This document shows positions 43,801 to 58,911 of a DNA stretch of 64,000 nt, in pieces. The first letter of the stretch is position 1, and the number at the start of each line of letters is the position of its first letter. The translations under genes and the position numbers were made by a program. The notes beneath the pieces were generated by a model. The model ran no database searches. It was not told the DNA's origin and saw nothing but the letters and a program-made list of their open reading frames with translations. The stretch spans positions 868,001 to 932,000 of the forward strand of contig NZ_JAEPRQ010000001.1 in assembly GCF_016629665.1 (NCBI RefSeq). The letters run 5' to 3'. This stretch comes from Paracoccus caeni. GTDB lineage: Bacteria > Pseudomonadota > Alphaproteobacteria > Rhodobacterales > Rhodobacteraceae.

Positions 43801-45029
43801 AGGAAGTCGAGCGTCTGGCCCGTGACCGGGACGACGAATTGGCGATCCTTGACCGCAACATCTATGCGCGTCTGAAGTCGCTGATCCTTGGCAAGGTTGC
43901 CGTGAAGGGTCCGAAAGGCATCAAGCCGTCCTCGGACATCACCGAGGATCTGCTGGGCACGCTGAGCCGTGGTCAGTGGTGGCAGCTTGCCGTCAGCGAA
44001 GAGGACACCGCCAAGGAAGTCGAGGCGCTGAACCAGCAATACGACGCCCAGAAAAAGGCGCTGGACAACCGCTTTGACGACAAGGTCGAAAAAGTCCGTC
44101 AGGGCGACGACCTGCCGCCGGGCGTGATGAAGATGGTCAAGGTGTTCGTGGCTGTGAAGCGCAAGCTTCAGGCCGGGGACAAGATGGCCGGTCGTCACGG
44201 CAACAAGGGTGTGGTGTCGAAGGTTGTCCCAATCGAGGACATGCCGTTCCTTGCGGATGGTACCCCGGTTGACCTGGTGCTGAACCCGCTGGGCGTGCCG
44301 TCGCGGATGAACGTCGGTCAGATCCTTGAAACCCACATGGGTTGGGCATCGCGCGGTCTTGGCATCAAGATCGACGAGGCACTGGAAGATTATCGCCGCA
44401 ATGGCGACATGACACCGGTGCGCGAGGCGATGAAGATCGGCTATGGCGACGACATGTATGCCGAGACCTTCGAGGGTATGGATGATGCAACGCTGGTCGA
44501 GCACGCGGATACCGTGCGCGCCGGTGTGCCGATCGCCACGCCGGTCTTCGACGGTGCCAAGGAAGCCGATGTCAACGACGCGCTGACCCGTGCAGGGTTC
44601 GACACGTCGGGTCAGTCGGTGGTCTTCGATGGCCGCACGGGCGAGCAATTCGCCCGCAAGGTCACCGTCGGGATGAAGTATGTCCTGAAGCTGCACCACC
44701 TTGTCGACGACAAGATGCACGCCCGTTCGACCGGCCCGTACAGCCTTGTGACCCAGCAGCCGCTGGGCGGTAAGGCGCAGTTCGGTGGCCAGCGTCTTGG
44801 GGAGATGGAGGTCTGGGCTCTGGAAGCCTATGGCGCCGCCTATACCCTGCAAGAGATGCTGACCGTCAAATCGGACGACGTTGCCGGACGGACCAAGGTC
44901 TACGAGTCCATCGTCAAGGGCGAGGACAATTTCGAGGCTGGCGTCCCTGAGTCGTTCAACGTGCTGGTGAAAGAGGTCCGCGGTTTGGGCCTCAACATGG
45001 AGCTGTTGGATGCGGAGGAAGAAGAGTGA
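40884..45029 (+). CDS. rpoB: DNA-directed RNA polymerase subunit beta
   Basis: The full 1381-residue beta subunit. The rifampicin region reads [53 protein letters not shown] and carries no evident substitution at the residues usually linked to resistance. The C-terminal clamp contact ([32 protein letters not shown]) is intact. Its stop overlaps the start of a small lipoprotein gene rather than being followed directly by rpoC. Confidence 0.99.
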   Translation: MAQAYVGQKRIRRYYGNIREVLEMPNLIEVQKSSYDLFLNSGEGIGHNDGDGIQGVFQSVFPIKDFNETATLEFVKYELEKPKYDVDECQQRDMTYAAPLKVTLRLIVFDVDENTGAKSVKDIKEQDVFMGDMPLMTQNGTFIVNGTERVVVSQMHRSPGVFFDHDRGKTHSSGKLLFACRIIPYRGSWLDFEFDAKDLVFARIDRRRKLPVTTLLYALGMDQEAIMDAFYDTVDYSLRKSGREQGWVTRFFPERVRGTRPAYDLVNADTGEIITKAGEKVTPRLVKKFVESGEDVNLLVPFERIIGRFVAKDLVNDETGFIYAEAGDEITAEYDRDGELNGGLLKVLLDNGITDVPVLDIDHVNVGPYIRNTMAADKNMGREGALMDIYRVMRPGEPPTVEAASTLFNSLFFDSERYDLSAVGRVKMNMRLDLDAPDTQRTLRHEDIVACVRGLVELRDGKGEIDDIDHLGNRRVRSVGELMENQYRVGLLRMERAIRERMSGVEIDTVMPQDLINAKPAAAAVREFFGSSQLSQFMDQTNPLSEVTHKRRLSALGPGGLTRERAGFEVRDVHPTHYGRMCPIETPEGQNIGLINSLATFARVNKYGFIETPYRKVVEGKVTDDVVYMSATEEMRHTVAQANATLDADGNFVDELISTRQSGDFMLNPVDAVDLIDVSPKQLVSVAAALIPFLENDDANRALMGSNMQRQAVPLLRAEAPFVGTGMEAVVARDSGAAITARRGGIIDQVDAQRIVVRATEDLGAGDAGVDIYRLRKFKRSNQSSTINQRPLVKVGEKVAKAQVIADGPSTDQGELAIGRNVVVAFMPWNGYNYEDSILISERIHRDDVFTSIHIDEYEVAARDTKLGPEEITRDIPNVGEEALRNLDEAGIVYIGAEVGPGDILVGKITPKGESPMTPEEKLLRAIFGEKASDVRDTSLRLPPGAYGTIVEVRVFNRHGVDKDERALQIEREEVERLARDRDDELAILDRNIYARLKSLILGKVAVKGPKGIKPSSDITEDLLGTLSRGQWWQLAVSEEDTAKEVEALNQQYDAQKKALDNRFDDKVEKVRQGDDLPPGVMKMVKVFVAVKRKLQAGDKMAGRHGNKGVVSKVVPIEDMPFLADGTPVDLVLNPLGVPSRMNVGQILETHMGWASRGLGIKIDEALEDYRRNGDMTPVREAMKIGYGDDMYAETFEGMDDATLVEHADTVRAGVPIATPVFDGAKEADVNDALTRAGFDTSGQSVVFDGRTGEQFARKVTVGMKYVLKLHHLVDDKMHARSTGPYSLVTQQPLGGKAQFGGQRLGEMEVWALEAYGAAYTLQEMLTVKSDDVAGRTKVYESIVKGEDNFEAGVPESFNVLVKEVRGLGLNMELLDAEEEE

Positions 45030-45376
45030 GGGCATTTTCCGCTATAGCGGGAACGACCACGGTGCTTTTTGTTGCCAGCTGCTCCAGTGTCCCTGACTGG
45101 AGCGAGCTGGAGCAGAGGCCTCGGGATGCCGCACCGATCGGGGTGATGGAATGCCAGCCGCGAAAGCCGGGAATCGGCGGTGCATCGATCTTCGAGCGGA
45201 CCGAGCCGATTTGCCAAGAGCGGGCCGAGCAACTTTGCGCCAAGGAAGACCGTCCGCTGATCCGTTTCGGCAAGGTCACTGCGCAAGCACAACGGCTGCT
45301 CGGTCCGGATGGCGAAGGGCGTGCGAATGCGACGCATTTCTTCCAGTGCGGCCCCTCGTCAAAGAGGGTGCAGTAA
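45026..45376 (+). CDS. small lipoprotein encoded between rpoB and rpoC
   Basis: A 116-residue protein starting at a GTG that overlaps the rpoB stop (GTGA). The N-terminus [21 protein letters not shown] is a lipoprotein signal with lipobox VASC (Cys19). The mature part has four more Cys (MEC, PIC, QLC, FQC), which may pair in the periplasm, and reads like a compact domain ([46 protein letters not shown]). I recognise no family. Translational coupling to rpoB would give it high, growth-linked expression. Confidence 0.72.
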   Translation: MRAFSAIAGTTTVLFVASCSSVPDWSELEQRPRDAAPIGVMECQPRKPGIGGASIFERTEPICQERAEQLCAKEDRPLIRFGKVTAQAQRLLGPDGEGRANATHFFQCGPSSKRVQ

Positions 45377-45471
45377 TGGTCCGTCGCCGGTCTTTTCTCA
45401 TCGCTGCGTCCAGCGCCGCGCTTAATGAACCTGAACTCCTGGATGCCGGCTATGCCGGCGCCCATATCTGA
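45376..45471 (+). CDS. possible 31-residue small protein before rpoC
   Basis: An ATG overlapping the lipoprotein stop (TAATG) opens a frame [19 protein letters not shown]... ending at 45471, 14 bp before the rpoC start, with GAGGG upstream. The first 16 residues look like the start of a Tat-type signal that then breaks off. It may be a real small protein, a coupling ORF for rpoC, or a degraded gene. Confidence 0.35.
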   Translation: MVRRRSFLIAASSAALNEPELLDAGYAGAHI

Positions 45472-45485
45472 CAAGGATAGGAAGT

Positions 45486-49730
<4,245 letters not shown>

Positions 49731-49750
49731 TCTTTCCGCAATGAATTGAG

Positions 49751-49779
49751 AAAGGCCCGGCATTGCGCCGGGCCTTTTT
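49751..49779 (+). terminator. intrinsic terminator after rpoC
   Basis: A perfect 11-bp stem AAAGGCCCGGC / GCCGGGCCTTT with loop ATTGC, running into TTTTT, 21 bp after the rpoC stop. Confidence 0.92.
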
Positions 49780-49833
49780 CGTTGGCTGATTGGTATCGTC
49801 AGATCGCCGGGGCGCACCTGTCCTGCCGCGCGG

Positions 49834-50610
49834 TCAGGGCTGTACCTTCGCTTCGGTAGAGGGGTTCGTGTGATAGATCGACGTGTCATAGCAATGTGAC
49901 ACGCAGATATATCCAATGCTGGTCATGAACTCGCGGGTGTCGCTTGTCCGGCCATTCTTGAAATTGAAATCCTCGACGCAGATATAGTCCGGCCGGTATT
50001 TCGACCAGTCATTCGTCTGCAATGCCTGAATGTCGAAGCCTTCGATATCGACGTTCATGATGTCGATATGCTGACCCGGTGGCACATTCGCGTCCAGTAT
50101 CTCGCGCAGCGGAACCGGCGACATTTCCTGCTTCGACAGCACCTCGAACTTCTTCTCAAGCCGTTGGGTCTTTTCTTCATGCGCGGTGCTGCGCGTTTCA
50201 CCTTTGAAGATGGTGAAGGTCAGCGGCTGCTCGGTCCGCTCGCCGACAAGCGCGTGGATATTCCTGTCATTCGGACGGAATTTGTTGAACAGATCAATCG
50301 TGTCCTTGTTGGCGTCGATATTCACGCCATGCCAGCCAAGTTTGTGAAACAGATAGGTGTTGGAAATGCGGATCGGGTGATGCGCGCCGACATCGACGTA
50401 AAAGCCGTCTTTCTTGGCGCCGACAAACCGGCGCAGCACCGCGTCCTCGGCGCTTTGCCCCCAATGGGTGATTGCAAATTTCCGGCGCTTCTTGTTCGGC
50501 GGCCCTTTCGGCTCTGCCCCGGCCTGCGATTCCTTCTGCCCGCTTGCACCGTCTTGCGCCTCATCCTGTGCCGCAGAAGACTCCGCCTTTGGCGTGGGCT
50601 GCAAACTCAT
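49834..50610 (-). CDS. FkbM-family SAM-dependent methyltransferase
   Basis: A 258-residue protein from the ATG at 50610 (GGGAGG upstream). After a charged, disordered N-terminal ~50 residues comes the FkbM pattern: WGQSAEDAVLRRFVGAKKDGFYVDVGAHHPIRISNTYLFHKLGWHGVNIDAN (SAM-binding motif VDVGAHHP), then IDIMNVDIEGFDIQAL and PDYICVEDF. Such enzymes O-methylate sugars or secondary metabolites, often in surface-glycan loci. It stands alone after rpoC, convergent with it. Confidence 0.87.
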   Translation of the reverse strand: MSLQPTPKAESSAAQDEAQDGASGQKESQAGAEPKGPPNKKRRKFAITHWGQSAEDAVLRRFVGAKKDGFYVDVGAHHPIRISNTYLFHKLGWHGVNIDANKDTIDLFNKFRPNDRNIHALVGERTEQPLTFTIFKGETRSTAHEEKTQRLEKKFEVLSKQEMSPVPLREILDANVPPGQHIDIMNVDIEGFDIQALQTNDWSKYRPDYICVEDFNFKNGRTSDTREFMTSIGYICVSHCYDTSIYHTNPSTEAKVQP

Positions 50611-50917
50611 CACGTCCTCCCGGGGCAAATCGCCCGTCAGTTGAAATATGAGGGGAAGTCTATCCACACCCCAACCCATCCACCAATAGCCAGTTTCCCG
50701 ACCCCACATGTTTTCGCCTATGTCGGGTTTCGGTCCGAAGAGGCATTGTTGCAAACGATGCCACCTGATAGCGCTAAAAATTCTCGTTGCATGGACTTTT
50801 CAACCGTGTAGCGTGGCGCTTTGATAGCGAAATCATGCAGACGAATGATGGATCGATCTCGTCCAGGTGGCAGGTGGGAAACGCCGCGCGGATGAGTTTC
50901 CAGGAGTAAACGTAAAG
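50611..50917. other. 307-bp divergent promoter gap
   Basis: The gap between the FkbM and DUF4432 genes must hold both promoters. Longer in-frame extensions of both genes run into it but have weak starts. I see no repeat, RNA gene or clear operator. Confidence 0.5.
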
Positions 50918-52147
50918 ATGAAAGCAAGCGGACCTGAGTTGCGCGAGATGACAGGAACCCTCGTCACCGCTGTGACAGCGCCTCCGACTGCCCTTGCCGA
51001 GACCAGCGAGCTGCTGATCGATGTCGGTCAGAACCGCAATCTTGGCGAATGGCGGATCAGTTCGGACGACTGGGACCCCGCAAGCAGGATCAAATGGTCG
51101 GTGTCCCTGAAGACGCTGCATGGCGGTCGTCAGGAAGGCGTGCAGGTGCTTGAGGTCGATAACGGCAGGATGCGTTTCCGCGTCGTGCCGACCCGAGGCT
51201 TCCACGTCTGGGACGCCCATAGCGACGACATCCGCCTTGGCTGGGATTCGCCGGTGCAAGAGATCGCGCATCCTCGCTATATCGACCTGAATGATCGCGG
51301 CGGGTTGGGCTGGCTGAACGGCTTCGGCGGCTGGATGACCCGCGCCGGGATCGGCTTTTTCGGCGCGCCGGGCAATGACAACGGCACGCCGCTGACGCTG
51401 CACGGCAATATCGACAACACCCCGGCCAGTTTGGTCGAGGTCAGCTTCCGCGCTCTGCCAGAGCCGACCATTGTGGTAAAAGGCATCGTCAACGAGACCC
51501 AGATGTTCGGCCCGGCCCTGCGCCTCACCAGCGAGATTTCGACCCCGGTCGGCTCTGCCTCGATCCGCTTCGAGGATCAGATCACCAATCTGAAGGGCAT
51601 CCCGCAGGAATACGGCAATCTTTACCACACGAATTTCGGCGCGCCGTTGCTGGGCAAGGGCGCAAAGTTCATTGCGCCGGTCCGGACGATGGCCCCCCGA
51701 AATGCCCGCGCTGTCGAGGGCATGGCGGGGTGGAGCGATTTTGCCGGTCCCGGCGATGCCGATTATACTGAACAGGTCTATCTGGCCGAGCTTTTCGCCG
51801 ATGCGGATGGCATCAGTCAGGTCATGCTGAAATCGCCCGACGGCACCAAAGCCGCGCGGATGAGCTTCGATCTGGCAGGCTCGCCCTATTTCAGCCTCTG
51901 GAAGAACGAGGGGCCGGAAGGCACTGGTTATGTCACCGGCCTCGAACCCGGCACCGGCTATCCCTATAACCGCAGCGTCGAGCGGGCAGGGGGGCGCGTT
52001 CCGGTTCTGCAATCCCATGCAAGCGCAAGATCGACGCTGCAGGTGGACCTGCTGACCAGCGCCGCCGAGGTGGCAAAGGCGCAGGCAGAGATCGAGGCGC
52101 TGCAGATCGCGGAGCCCCGGATCAGCAACACGCCTCTGGTTCCGTAA
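50918..52147 (+). CDS. DUF4432 (aldose 1-epimerase-like) protein
   Basis: A 409-residue protein from the ATG at 50918, with AGGAG 12 bases upstream. Its body has the DUF4432 pattern of the galactose-mutarotase-like beta-sandwich: QVLEVDNGRMRFRVVPTRGFHVWDAHSDDIRLGWDSP, GWLNGFGGWMTRAGIGFFGAPG, LHGNIDNTPA and YHTNFGAPLL. The last ~40 residues form a helical tail (SAAEVAKAQAEIEALQ). It probably isomerises or binds a sugar; the substrate is unknown. Confidence 0.85.
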   Translation: MKASGPELREMTGTLVTAVTAPPTALAETSELLIDVGQNRNLGEWRISSDDWDPASRIKWSVSLKTLHGGRQEGVQVLEVDNGRMRFRVVPTRGFHVWDAHSDDIRLGWDSPVQEIAHPRYIDLNDRGGLGWLNGFGGWMTRAGIGFFGAPGNDNGTPLTLHGNIDNTPASLVEVSFRALPEPTIVVKGIVNETQMFGPALRLTSEISTPVGSASIRFEDQITNLKGIPQEYGNLYHTNFGAPLLGKGAKFIAPVRTMAPRNARAVEGMAGWSDFAGPGDADYTEQVYLAELFADADGISQVMLKSPDGTKAARMSFDLAGSPYFSLWKNEGPEGTGYVTGLEPGTGYPYNRSVERAGGRVPVLQSHASARSTLQVDLLTSAAEVAKAQAEIEALQIAEPRISNTPLVP

Positions 52148-52272
52148 CCCGCCCGTACCGCCGGGATCGTCCGGCACATCATGGCGAAGATGTGTCAGGA
52201 CAATCTTGGGACTTGCCCAAATCTTCGGCATTTCCTAACGCTTGCATAATCTGCAAGTAGCGGTCCCCAAGC

Positions 52273-53211
52273 ATGCGCACGCCCATCATCTCTCCCATCC
52301 GGCGCGTGCGCCCTGCCTCGATCCGCCCCGAGGGTCCGCAGCCGGGTGAAAACCTGCGCGGTGCAGCGCTGATGACGCTGTCGATGATCAGCTTTACCTG
52401 CAACGACACGGTGATGAAGTTCGTCACGCAGGACATGCCGCTGTATCAGGCGATCTTCCTGCGCGGGCTGGTGGTGATGGCGCTGCTGTTCGTGCTGGCA
52501 TACCGCGATGGTGGCCTGTCGATGCGGCTTGGGCCGGGCGACCGCTGGCCGATGGTGCTGCGGCTGATCGGAGAGGTCGCCTCGACCGTGCTGTTCCTCA
52601 ACGCGCTGCTGCATATGGCAATCGGCGATCTGTCGGCGGTGATGCAGTCGCTGCCGCTGGTCGTGATGGTCGCGGGCGCGCTGGTCTTTGGCGAGCAATT
52701 GGGCTGGCGCCGGATCAGCGCCTGTATCGTGGGCTTTCTGGGCGTGATGATCATCCTGCGACCGGGCGGCGCGGATTTCGATGTCTGGGCGGTGGTCGCG
52801 CTGGCCTCGATGCTGATGGTGGCCCTGCGGGATCTCTCCACCCGAAAATTCAGCCGCAACGTCGCCTCGACGACGATCTCTTTCTATGCCGCCGCTGCCG
52901 TTGTCGCCATGGGCCTTGGCGGCACACTGATCGAGGGCTGGATCACCCCCGATCTGCAACATCTGCTGCTTCTGCTGCTGGCCGGTGCGTTTCTTGCGGT
53001 CGGCTATATGTCGGCGGTCAGCGCCATGCGCGTGGGCGAGATTTCCTATGTCGCGCCGTTCCGCTATACCTCGCTCCTGGTGGCGATCATTGCGGGCTTG
53101 ATCGTCTTTGGCGAATGGCCTGATATCTGGACATGGCTTGGCGCGGCCTTGGTTGTCGGCGCGGGTCTTTATACGATCCTGCGCGAGGCGCAGTTGGGGT
53201 GGAGACGCTGA
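52273..53211 (+). CDS. EamA/DMT-family transporter
   Basis: A 312-residue membrane protein with about ten helices in two EamA repeats (residues ~35-165 and ~175-305). Characteristic stretches are MTLSMISFTCNDTVMKFVTQDMPLYQAIFLRGLVVM and, in the second repeat, AVGYMSAVSAMRVGEISYVAPFRYTSLLVAIIAGLIVFGEWPD. It is probably an exporter of metabolites or amino acids. Its stop overlaps the start of the next gene. Confidence 0.9.
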   Translation: MRTPIISPIRRVRPASIRPEGPQPGENLRGAALMTLSMISFTCNDTVMKFVTQDMPLYQAIFLRGLVVMALLFVLAYRDGGLSMRLGPGDRWPMVLRLIGEVASTVLFLNALLHMAIGDLSAVMQSLPLVVMVAGALVFGEQLGWRRISACIVGFLGVMIILRPGGADFDVWAVVALASMLMVALRDLSTRKFSRNVASTTISFYAAAAVVAMGLGGTLIEGWITPDLQHLLLLLLAGAFLAVGYMSAVSAMRVGEISYVAPFRYTSLLVAIIAGLIVFGEWPDIWTWLGAALVVGAGLYTILREAQLGWRR

Positions 53212-54026
53212 TGAAGGTTCAGATGCTGGGACTGTGCCGCTTCTCCTATCTGGGGCTGCGCGGGTTTCAGACCGACCATGACAGCATCGAGGCCCGTCGC
53301 GCTTATCTCTACGACCCTCTGCGTCTGGCCCGCCGCTGGCTGTGGTTCACCGAGGTGGCGCTGCCCGCATGGGCCCGTCAGACCGATCCCGATTTCACGC
53401 TGGTCATCATGACCGGCCCCGACCTGCCCGAACCTTACCTGTCGCGGCTGCGCGAATTGACCGAACAGATCCCGCAACTGCGGCTGGAGCTGGTGCGGCC
53501 AATGCAGCACCACCTGCCAGCCTGCCGCGCGGCGATTGCCCCCCATATCGATCCCGAGGCCGAGGTGATCGGCCATTTCCGCCATGACGATGATGACGCG
53601 GTGGCGGTCGATTACATCGCCTCGGCCCGCAAGGACTTCAACCGGGTCAAGGGGCTGTGGAAGGTGGAACAGCGTCTGGCGCTGGATCATTCCCGGGGGC
53701 TTATCCTGAAAGCCGGGGCAGGGGGGCTCACCCTGACGCCGCGTATCTGTCACAATATGGGCGTGGCACTGACCATCTTCCTCGCGCCGGACATGGCCGA
53801 GACGGCGCTGACCTATGACCACAGCAAGCTGCCGCAATGGATGCCGGTCGTCTCGATCACCCGGCCGGTAATGTTCCTGCGCTCGATCCATGCCGACAGC
53901 GATTCCGGCGATATCGGCCCCGGCCTGCCATGGGAGATCGAGGAAGGCGGCACCGACCGCCTTCTGAAACAGCGCTTCGGCCTGAAGCGCGCCGCGCTGG
54001 AAAAGTCGCTGACGGGACTTAGCTGA
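53211..54026 (+). CDS. putative rhamnosyltransferase
   Basis: A 271-residue protein from the ATG at 53211, which overlaps the EamA stop. The pattern LGLCRFSYLGLRGFQ near the N-terminus, WARQTDPDFTLVIMTGPDLPEPYLSRLREL, and the acidic cluster GHFRHDDDDAVAVDYI (a DxD-like metal/sugar-nucleotide site) match the putative rhamnosyltransferase family. With the FkbM methyltransferase two genes away it may modify surface glycans. Confidence 0.82.
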   Translation: MKVQMLGLCRFSYLGLRGFQTDHDSIEARRAYLYDPLRLARRWLWFTEVALPAWARQTDPDFTLVIMTGPDLPEPYLSRLRELTEQIPQLRLELVRPMQHHLPACRAAIAPHIDPEAEVIGHFRHDDDDAVAVDYIASARKDFNRVKGLWKVEQRLALDHSRGLILKAGAGGLTLTPRICHNMGVALTIFLAPDMAETALTYDHSKLPQWMPVVSITRPVMFLRSIHADSDSGDIGPGLPWEIEEGGTDRLLKQRFGLKRAALEKSLTGLS

Positions 54027-54069
54027 ACTCGGTCATCACGGCGCGGTAAATGATGCCCTACGCAACACC

Positions 54070-54212
54070 CACCGTTCGCAAGCTGTGTACGCCCTGTGCA
54101 CAACCTGTGCATGCGCGGTGGACGCCTTGTGCAGCCAAATCCCCAGCATTTGCTGCCTGAAACCACATGGCCGCTTCTTCGTTGCAAAAATACCGGATGC
54201 AACACCCGCAAC
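54070..54212 (+). repeat. dispersed repeat family 1, copy C (most complete)
   Basis: A lead-in CCGTTCGCAAGC is followed by four 11-bp units from 54087 to 54130 (GTACGCCCTGT, GCACAACCTGT, GCATGCGCGGT, GGACGCCTTGT), then CCCCAGCATTTGCTGCC, a TTCTTC segment and the 23-nt hairpin at 54181-54203 with GTTGCA/TGCAAC arms, ending in ACACCCGC. It lies in the 531-bp gap before rpsL, ~105 bp upstream of the candidate promoter. Confidence 0.82.
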
Positions 54213-54316
54213 CCCTCGCCACGCCTCTTGGAAAAGCCCGGACCAGCGCCTAGATGGATCGGGACGGCACGCCATATGGGCGCGTCCGGCACCCTCGGCA
54301 TGGCCGGGTGGTTCTG

Positions 54317-54345
54317 TTGACAGCACCCATGATTCCCCATATATC
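54317..54345 (+). promoter_or_regulatory. candidate promoter of the rpsL-rpsG-fusA-tuf operon
   Basis: TTGACA at 54317-54322 and TATATC at 54340-54345 separated by 17 bp: a near-consensus sigma-70 promoter. The message would have a leader of about 205 nt before rpsL; no clear regulatory fold was recognised in it. Confidence 0.7.
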
Positions 54346-54557
54346 CCGCGCACCCGCCGGGAAACCGTATCGGGGACCAGAACCTTTGTTGGTCACGATC
54401 CGGGCCTTCTAACGCCCCGATCCTCTGGAATTATCCCGTCCAACCCTGGAAAACCGGGGCCGGGCGGGTTTGGCATTTCGTGATTCGCACGGAATGCCGT
54501 CGAGAAGCAGTGCAACCGATGGTTGCGAGTATTGACGAAAGCAAGACGGGGAACCGA

Positions 54558-54929
54558 ATGCCGACGATTCAACAGCTGATCCGCAAGCCGCGGCAGCCCA
54601 AAGTGCAGCGCTCGAAGTCGCAGCACCTTCAAGGATGCCCGCAAAAACGCGGCGTCTGCACGCGCGTCTACACCACGACGCCGAAGAAACCGAACTCCGC
54701 TATGCGTAAGGTCGCCAAGGTGCGCCTGACGAATGGCTTCGAGGTCATCTCCTACATTCCGGGCGAAAAGCACAACCTGCAGGAACACAGCGTCGTGCTG
54801 ATCCGTGGCGGTCGTGTAAAAGACCTTCCGGGTGTCCGTTACCACATCCTGCGCGGTGTGCTGGATACCCAGGGCGTCAAAGATCGTCGTCAGCGTCGTT
54901 CGAAATACGGCGCCAAGCGTCCGAAATAA
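54558..54929 (+). CDS. rpsL: 30S ribosomal protein S12
   Basis: A 123-residue S12. The decoding-centre loop [17 protein letters not shown] and the later [14 protein letters not shown] are unchanged from the usual bacterial sequence, so no streptomycin-resistance substitution is evident. A longer in-frame start at 54480 is not credible against the family N-terminus [12 protein letters not shown]. Confidence 0.98.
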   Translation: MPTIQQLIRKPRQPKVQRSKSQHLQGCPQKRGVCTRVYTTTPKKPNSAMRKVAKVRLTNGFEVISYIPGEKHNLQEHSVVLIRGGRVKDLPGVRYHILRGVLDTQGVKDRRQRRSKYGAKRPK

Positions 54930-54941
54930 GGAGAGGCTTCC

Positions 54942-55412
54942 ATGTCACGTCGTCACGCTGCTGAGAAGCGCGAAGTCCTGCCCGACGCCAAATTTGGCGA
55001 TCGCGTGCTGACCAAATTCATGAACAACCTGATGGTTGACGGTAAGAAATCTACCGCCGAGCGCATCGTTTACAGCGCTCTGGACCGCGTCCAGACCCGT
55101 CTGAAGCGCGAACCGATCGAAGTCTTCCACGAAGCCCTCGACAACGTGAAACCCTCGGTCGAGGTTCGTTCGCGTCGCGTTGGTGGTGCTACCTATCAGG
55201 TCCCGGTCGAGGTTCGCCCGACCCGTCGCGAAGCGCTGGCAATCCGCTGGCTGATCACCGCGGCGAAAAACCGTAACGAAAATACCATGGAAGAACGCCT
55301 TGCAGGCGAGCTGGCCGATGCCGTCAATGGCCGCGGTACTGCCGTCAAAAAGCGCGAAGACACTCACAAGATGGCCGACGCGAACAAAGCGTTCAGCCAT
55401 TACCGCTGGTAA
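54942..55412 (+). CDS. rpsG: 30S ribosomal protein S7
   Basis: A 156-residue S7 ([47 protein letters not shown]) that organises the head of the small subunit around the exit site. AAGGAGAGG stands upstream. fusA follows after 17 bp. Confidence 0.98.
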   Translation: MSRRHAAEKREVLPDAKFGDRVLTKFMNNLMVDGKKSTAERIVYSALDRVQTRLKREPIEVFHEALDNVKPSVEVRSRRVGGATYQVPVEVRPTRREALAIRWLITAAKNRNENTMEERLAGELADAVNGRGTAVKKREDTHKMADANKAFSHYRW

Positions 55413-55429
55413 CGGAAGGAAGGCCCTTT

Positions 55430-57553
55430 ATGGCACGCGAATATCCGCTAACGCGGTACCGGAACTTCGGGATCATGGCCCACATCGATGCGGGCAAGAC
55501 CACGATGACCGAACGCATCCTGTTCTATACCGGCAAGAACCACAAAATCGGTGAGACGCATGACGGCGCCTCAACGATGGACTGGATGGAGCAGGAAGCC
55601 GAGCGCGGCATCACCATCACCTCGGCGGCAACGACGACCTTCTGGCAGCGCCACGAAGATACGGAATTCACCGAGGATCAGGCACAGCGCAACCGCTTCA
55701 ACATCATCGACACGCCGGGCCACGTTGACTTCACTATTGAGGTTGAGCGTTCGCTGGCTGTTCTTGATGGCGCGATCTGTCTCTTGGATGGTAACGCTGG
55801 CGTCGAGCCGCAGACCGAAACCGTGTGGCGTCAGGCTGACCGCTACAAGGTTCCGCGGATCGTGTTCGTCAACAAGATGGACAAGATCGGCGCGGATTAT
55901 TTCAACTGCGTGCGCATGGTCAAAGACCGCACCGGCGGCACCCCGTGCCCGATCGCTCTGCCGATCGGCGCCGAGGACAAGCTGGAAGGCATCATCGATC
56001 TGATCAAGATGGAAGAGTGGGTCTGGAAGGGTGAAGACCTCGGCGCCAGCTGGGTTCGTCAACCGATCCGCGAAGAACTTCAGGATCTGGCAGTCGAATG
56101 GCGCGCCAACATGATCGAACTAGCCGTCGACATGGATGACGCTGCCATGGAAGCCTATCTGGAGGGCAATGAGCCCGACGAGGCGACCTTGCGGGCTCTG
56201 ATTCGTAAGGGAACGCTGTCGCTTTCGTTCTTCCCGATGATGGCTGGTTCTGCGTTCAAGAACAAAGGTGTGCAGCCGCTGCTGAACGCCGTTGTGGACT
56301 TCCTGCCTGCGCCGACCGACGTGCCTGCCTATCTGGGCTTCGCACCGGGCGACGAGACCGAGACCCGCAACATCGAGCGTTCGGCCTCGGACGATCAGCC
56401 CTTCTCGGGTCTGGCGTTCAAGATCATGAACGACCCCTTCGTTGGTTCGCTGACCTTCACGCGCATCTATTCGGGCGCGCTGAAGAAAGGCGATCAAATG
56501 CTGAACTCGACCAAAGGCAAGCGCGAGCGCGTTGGCCGGATGATGGTCATGCATGCCATCAACCGCGAGGAAATCGAGGAAGCATTTGCCGGCGACATCA
56601 TCGCGCTGGCAGGTCTGAAAGACACCACCACGGGCGACACGCTCTGTGATCCGGCCAAGCCGGTGGTTCTGGAAACCATGACCTTCCCCGAGCCTGTGAT
56701 CGAAATCGCCGTCGAGCCGAAGTCGAAAGCCGATCAGGAAAAGATGGGCCTCGCCCTTCAGCGCCTGTCTGCCGAAGACCCGTCCTTCCGCGTCGAAACC
56801 GACATCGAGTCGGGCCAGACGATCATGAAGGGCATGGGCGAGCTTCACCTCGACATTCTCGTCGATCGCATGAAGCGCGAGTTCAAGGTCGAGGCGAATA
56901 TCGGTGCGCCGCAGGTGGCTTACCGCGAGACCATCTCGCAGCAGGCTGAAATCGACTACACGCACAAGAAACAGTCCGGTGGTACCGGTCAGTTCGCGCG
57001 TGTGAAGCTGGTCATCACGCCGACCGAGCCGGGCGAGGGTTACTCGTTCGAATCGAAAATCGTCGGTGGTGCGGTTCCGAAGGAATACATTCCGGGCGTC
57101 GAGAAGGGCATCAAGTCGGTCATGGATTCCGGTCCGCTGGCAGGCTTCCCGGTCATCGACTTCAAGGTCGCGCTGATCGACGGTGCGTTCCACGACGTCG
57201 ACTCGTCGGTGCTGGCCTTCGAAATCGCTGCTCGTGCAGGGATGCGTGAAGGTCTGCGCAAGGCCGGTGCGAAACTGCTGGAACCGATCATGAAGGTCGA
57301 AGTTGTGACGCCGGAAGAATATACCGGCTCGATCATCGGCGATCTGACCAGCCGTCGTGGCATGGTTCGTGGGCAGGACAGCCGCGGCAACGCGAATGTC
57401 ATCGACGCCTTCGTGCCGCTGGCCAATATGTTCGGCTACATCAACAATCTGCGCTCGATGTCTTCGGGCCGCGCAGTGTTCACGATGCAGTTCGACCATT
57501 ACGAGGCCGTGCCGCAGAACATCTCGGACGAGATCCAGAAGAAATACGCATAA
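55430..57553 (+). CDS. fusA: elongation factor G
   Basis: A 707-residue translocase GTPase with G1 AHIDAGKTT (residues ~17-25), G2 [12 protein letters not shown]3 DTPGHVDFT and G4 NKMDKIGAD. The remaining domains II-V are complete, including [18 protein letters not shown]. The preference for GCC/GGC codons is that of neighbouring highly expressed genes. Confidence 0.98.
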   Translation: MAREYPLTRYRNFGIMAHIDAGKTTMTERILFYTGKNHKIGETHDGASTMDWMEQEAERGITITSAATTTFWQRHEDTEFTEDQAQRNRFNIIDTPGHVDFTIEVERSLAVLDGAICLLDGNAGVEPQTETVWRQADRYKVPRIVFVNKMDKIGADYFNCVRMVKDRTGGTPCPIALPIGAEDKLEGIIDLIKMEEWVWKGEDLGASWVRQPIREELQDLAVEWRANMIELAVDMDDAAMEAYLEGNEPDEATLRALIRKGTLSLSFFPMMAGSAFKNKGVQPLLNAVVDFLPAPTDVPAYLGFAPGDETETRNIERSASDDQPFSGLAFKIMNDPFVGSLTFTRIYSGALKKGDQMLNSTKGKRERVGRMMVMHAINREEIEEAFAGDIIALAGLKDTTTGDTLCDPAKPVVLETMTFPEPVIEIAVEPKSKADQEKMGLALQRLSAEDPSFRVETDIESGQTIMKGMGELHLDILVDRMKREFKVEANIGAPQVAYRETISQQAEIDYTHKKQSGGTGQFARVKLVITPTEPGEGYSFESKIVGGAVPKEYIPGVEKGIKSVMDSGPLAGFPVIDFKVALIDGAFHDVDSSVLAFEIAARAGMREGLRKAGAKLLEPIMKVEVVTPEEYTGSIIGDLTSRRGMVRGQDSRGNANVIDAFVPLANMFGYINNLRSMSSGRAVFTMQFDHYEAVPQNISDEIQKKYA

Positions 57554-57557
57554 CGGC

Positions 57558-57611
57558 GGTGCGCTTCGGCGCACCCTACCAACCCCGTAGGGTGTGTGCT
57601 TCGCACGCACC
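57558..57611. repeat. two adjacent palindromes between fusA and tuf
   Basis: A GGTGCGC-TTCG-GCGCACC hairpin (57558-57575, followed by CTACC) and GTAGGGTGTGTGC-TTC-GCACGCACC (57588-57611) fill the gap. They belong to the same family as the palindrome after ispG and the one after tuf, and could tune expression or stability of the operon message. Confidence 0.7.
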
Positions 57612-57632
57612 GTCATTGAAAGGAGCTTTGCA

Positions 57633-58808
<1,176 letters not shown>

Positions 58809-58812
58809 TCCC

Positions 58813-58837
58813 GTAGGGTGCGTGCTTGGCACGCACC
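58813..58837. repeat. GTAGGGTGCGTGC palindrome after tuf
   Basis: GTAGGGTGCGTGC, loop TTG, GCACGCACC. It stands between the tuf stop and its terminator. Confidence 0.75.
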
Positions 58838-58851
58838 TTGCTATCAACCAG

Positions 58852-58881
58852 AAAAGGCCGCTCCATCGGGGCGGCCTTTTT
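58852..58881 (+). terminator. intrinsic terminator after tuf
   Basis: Stem AAAAGGCCGC / GCGGCCTTTT with a 9-nt loop, ending in TTTTT, about 45 bp after the tuf stop. Confidence 0.9.
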
Positions 58882-58911
58882 CGATTCGATCCGATGGATG
58901 AGCACTTGCCG

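Noticed and set aside
40563-45035. Stop-free antisense frame of ~1490 codons opposite rpoB
   Set aside because: It mirrors the codon bias of a highly expressed high-GC gene; its protein is His/Asp/Val-rich with no family resemblance, and rpoB is certain.
54085-54483. Cysteine-rich frames such as VYALCT.CACAVDALC in the family-1 repeats
   Set aside because: The similar peptides at 11.2, 39.3 and 54.1 kb arise from the repeated DNA; frames differ in length and orientation and lack ribosome sites, so they are not taken as proteins.
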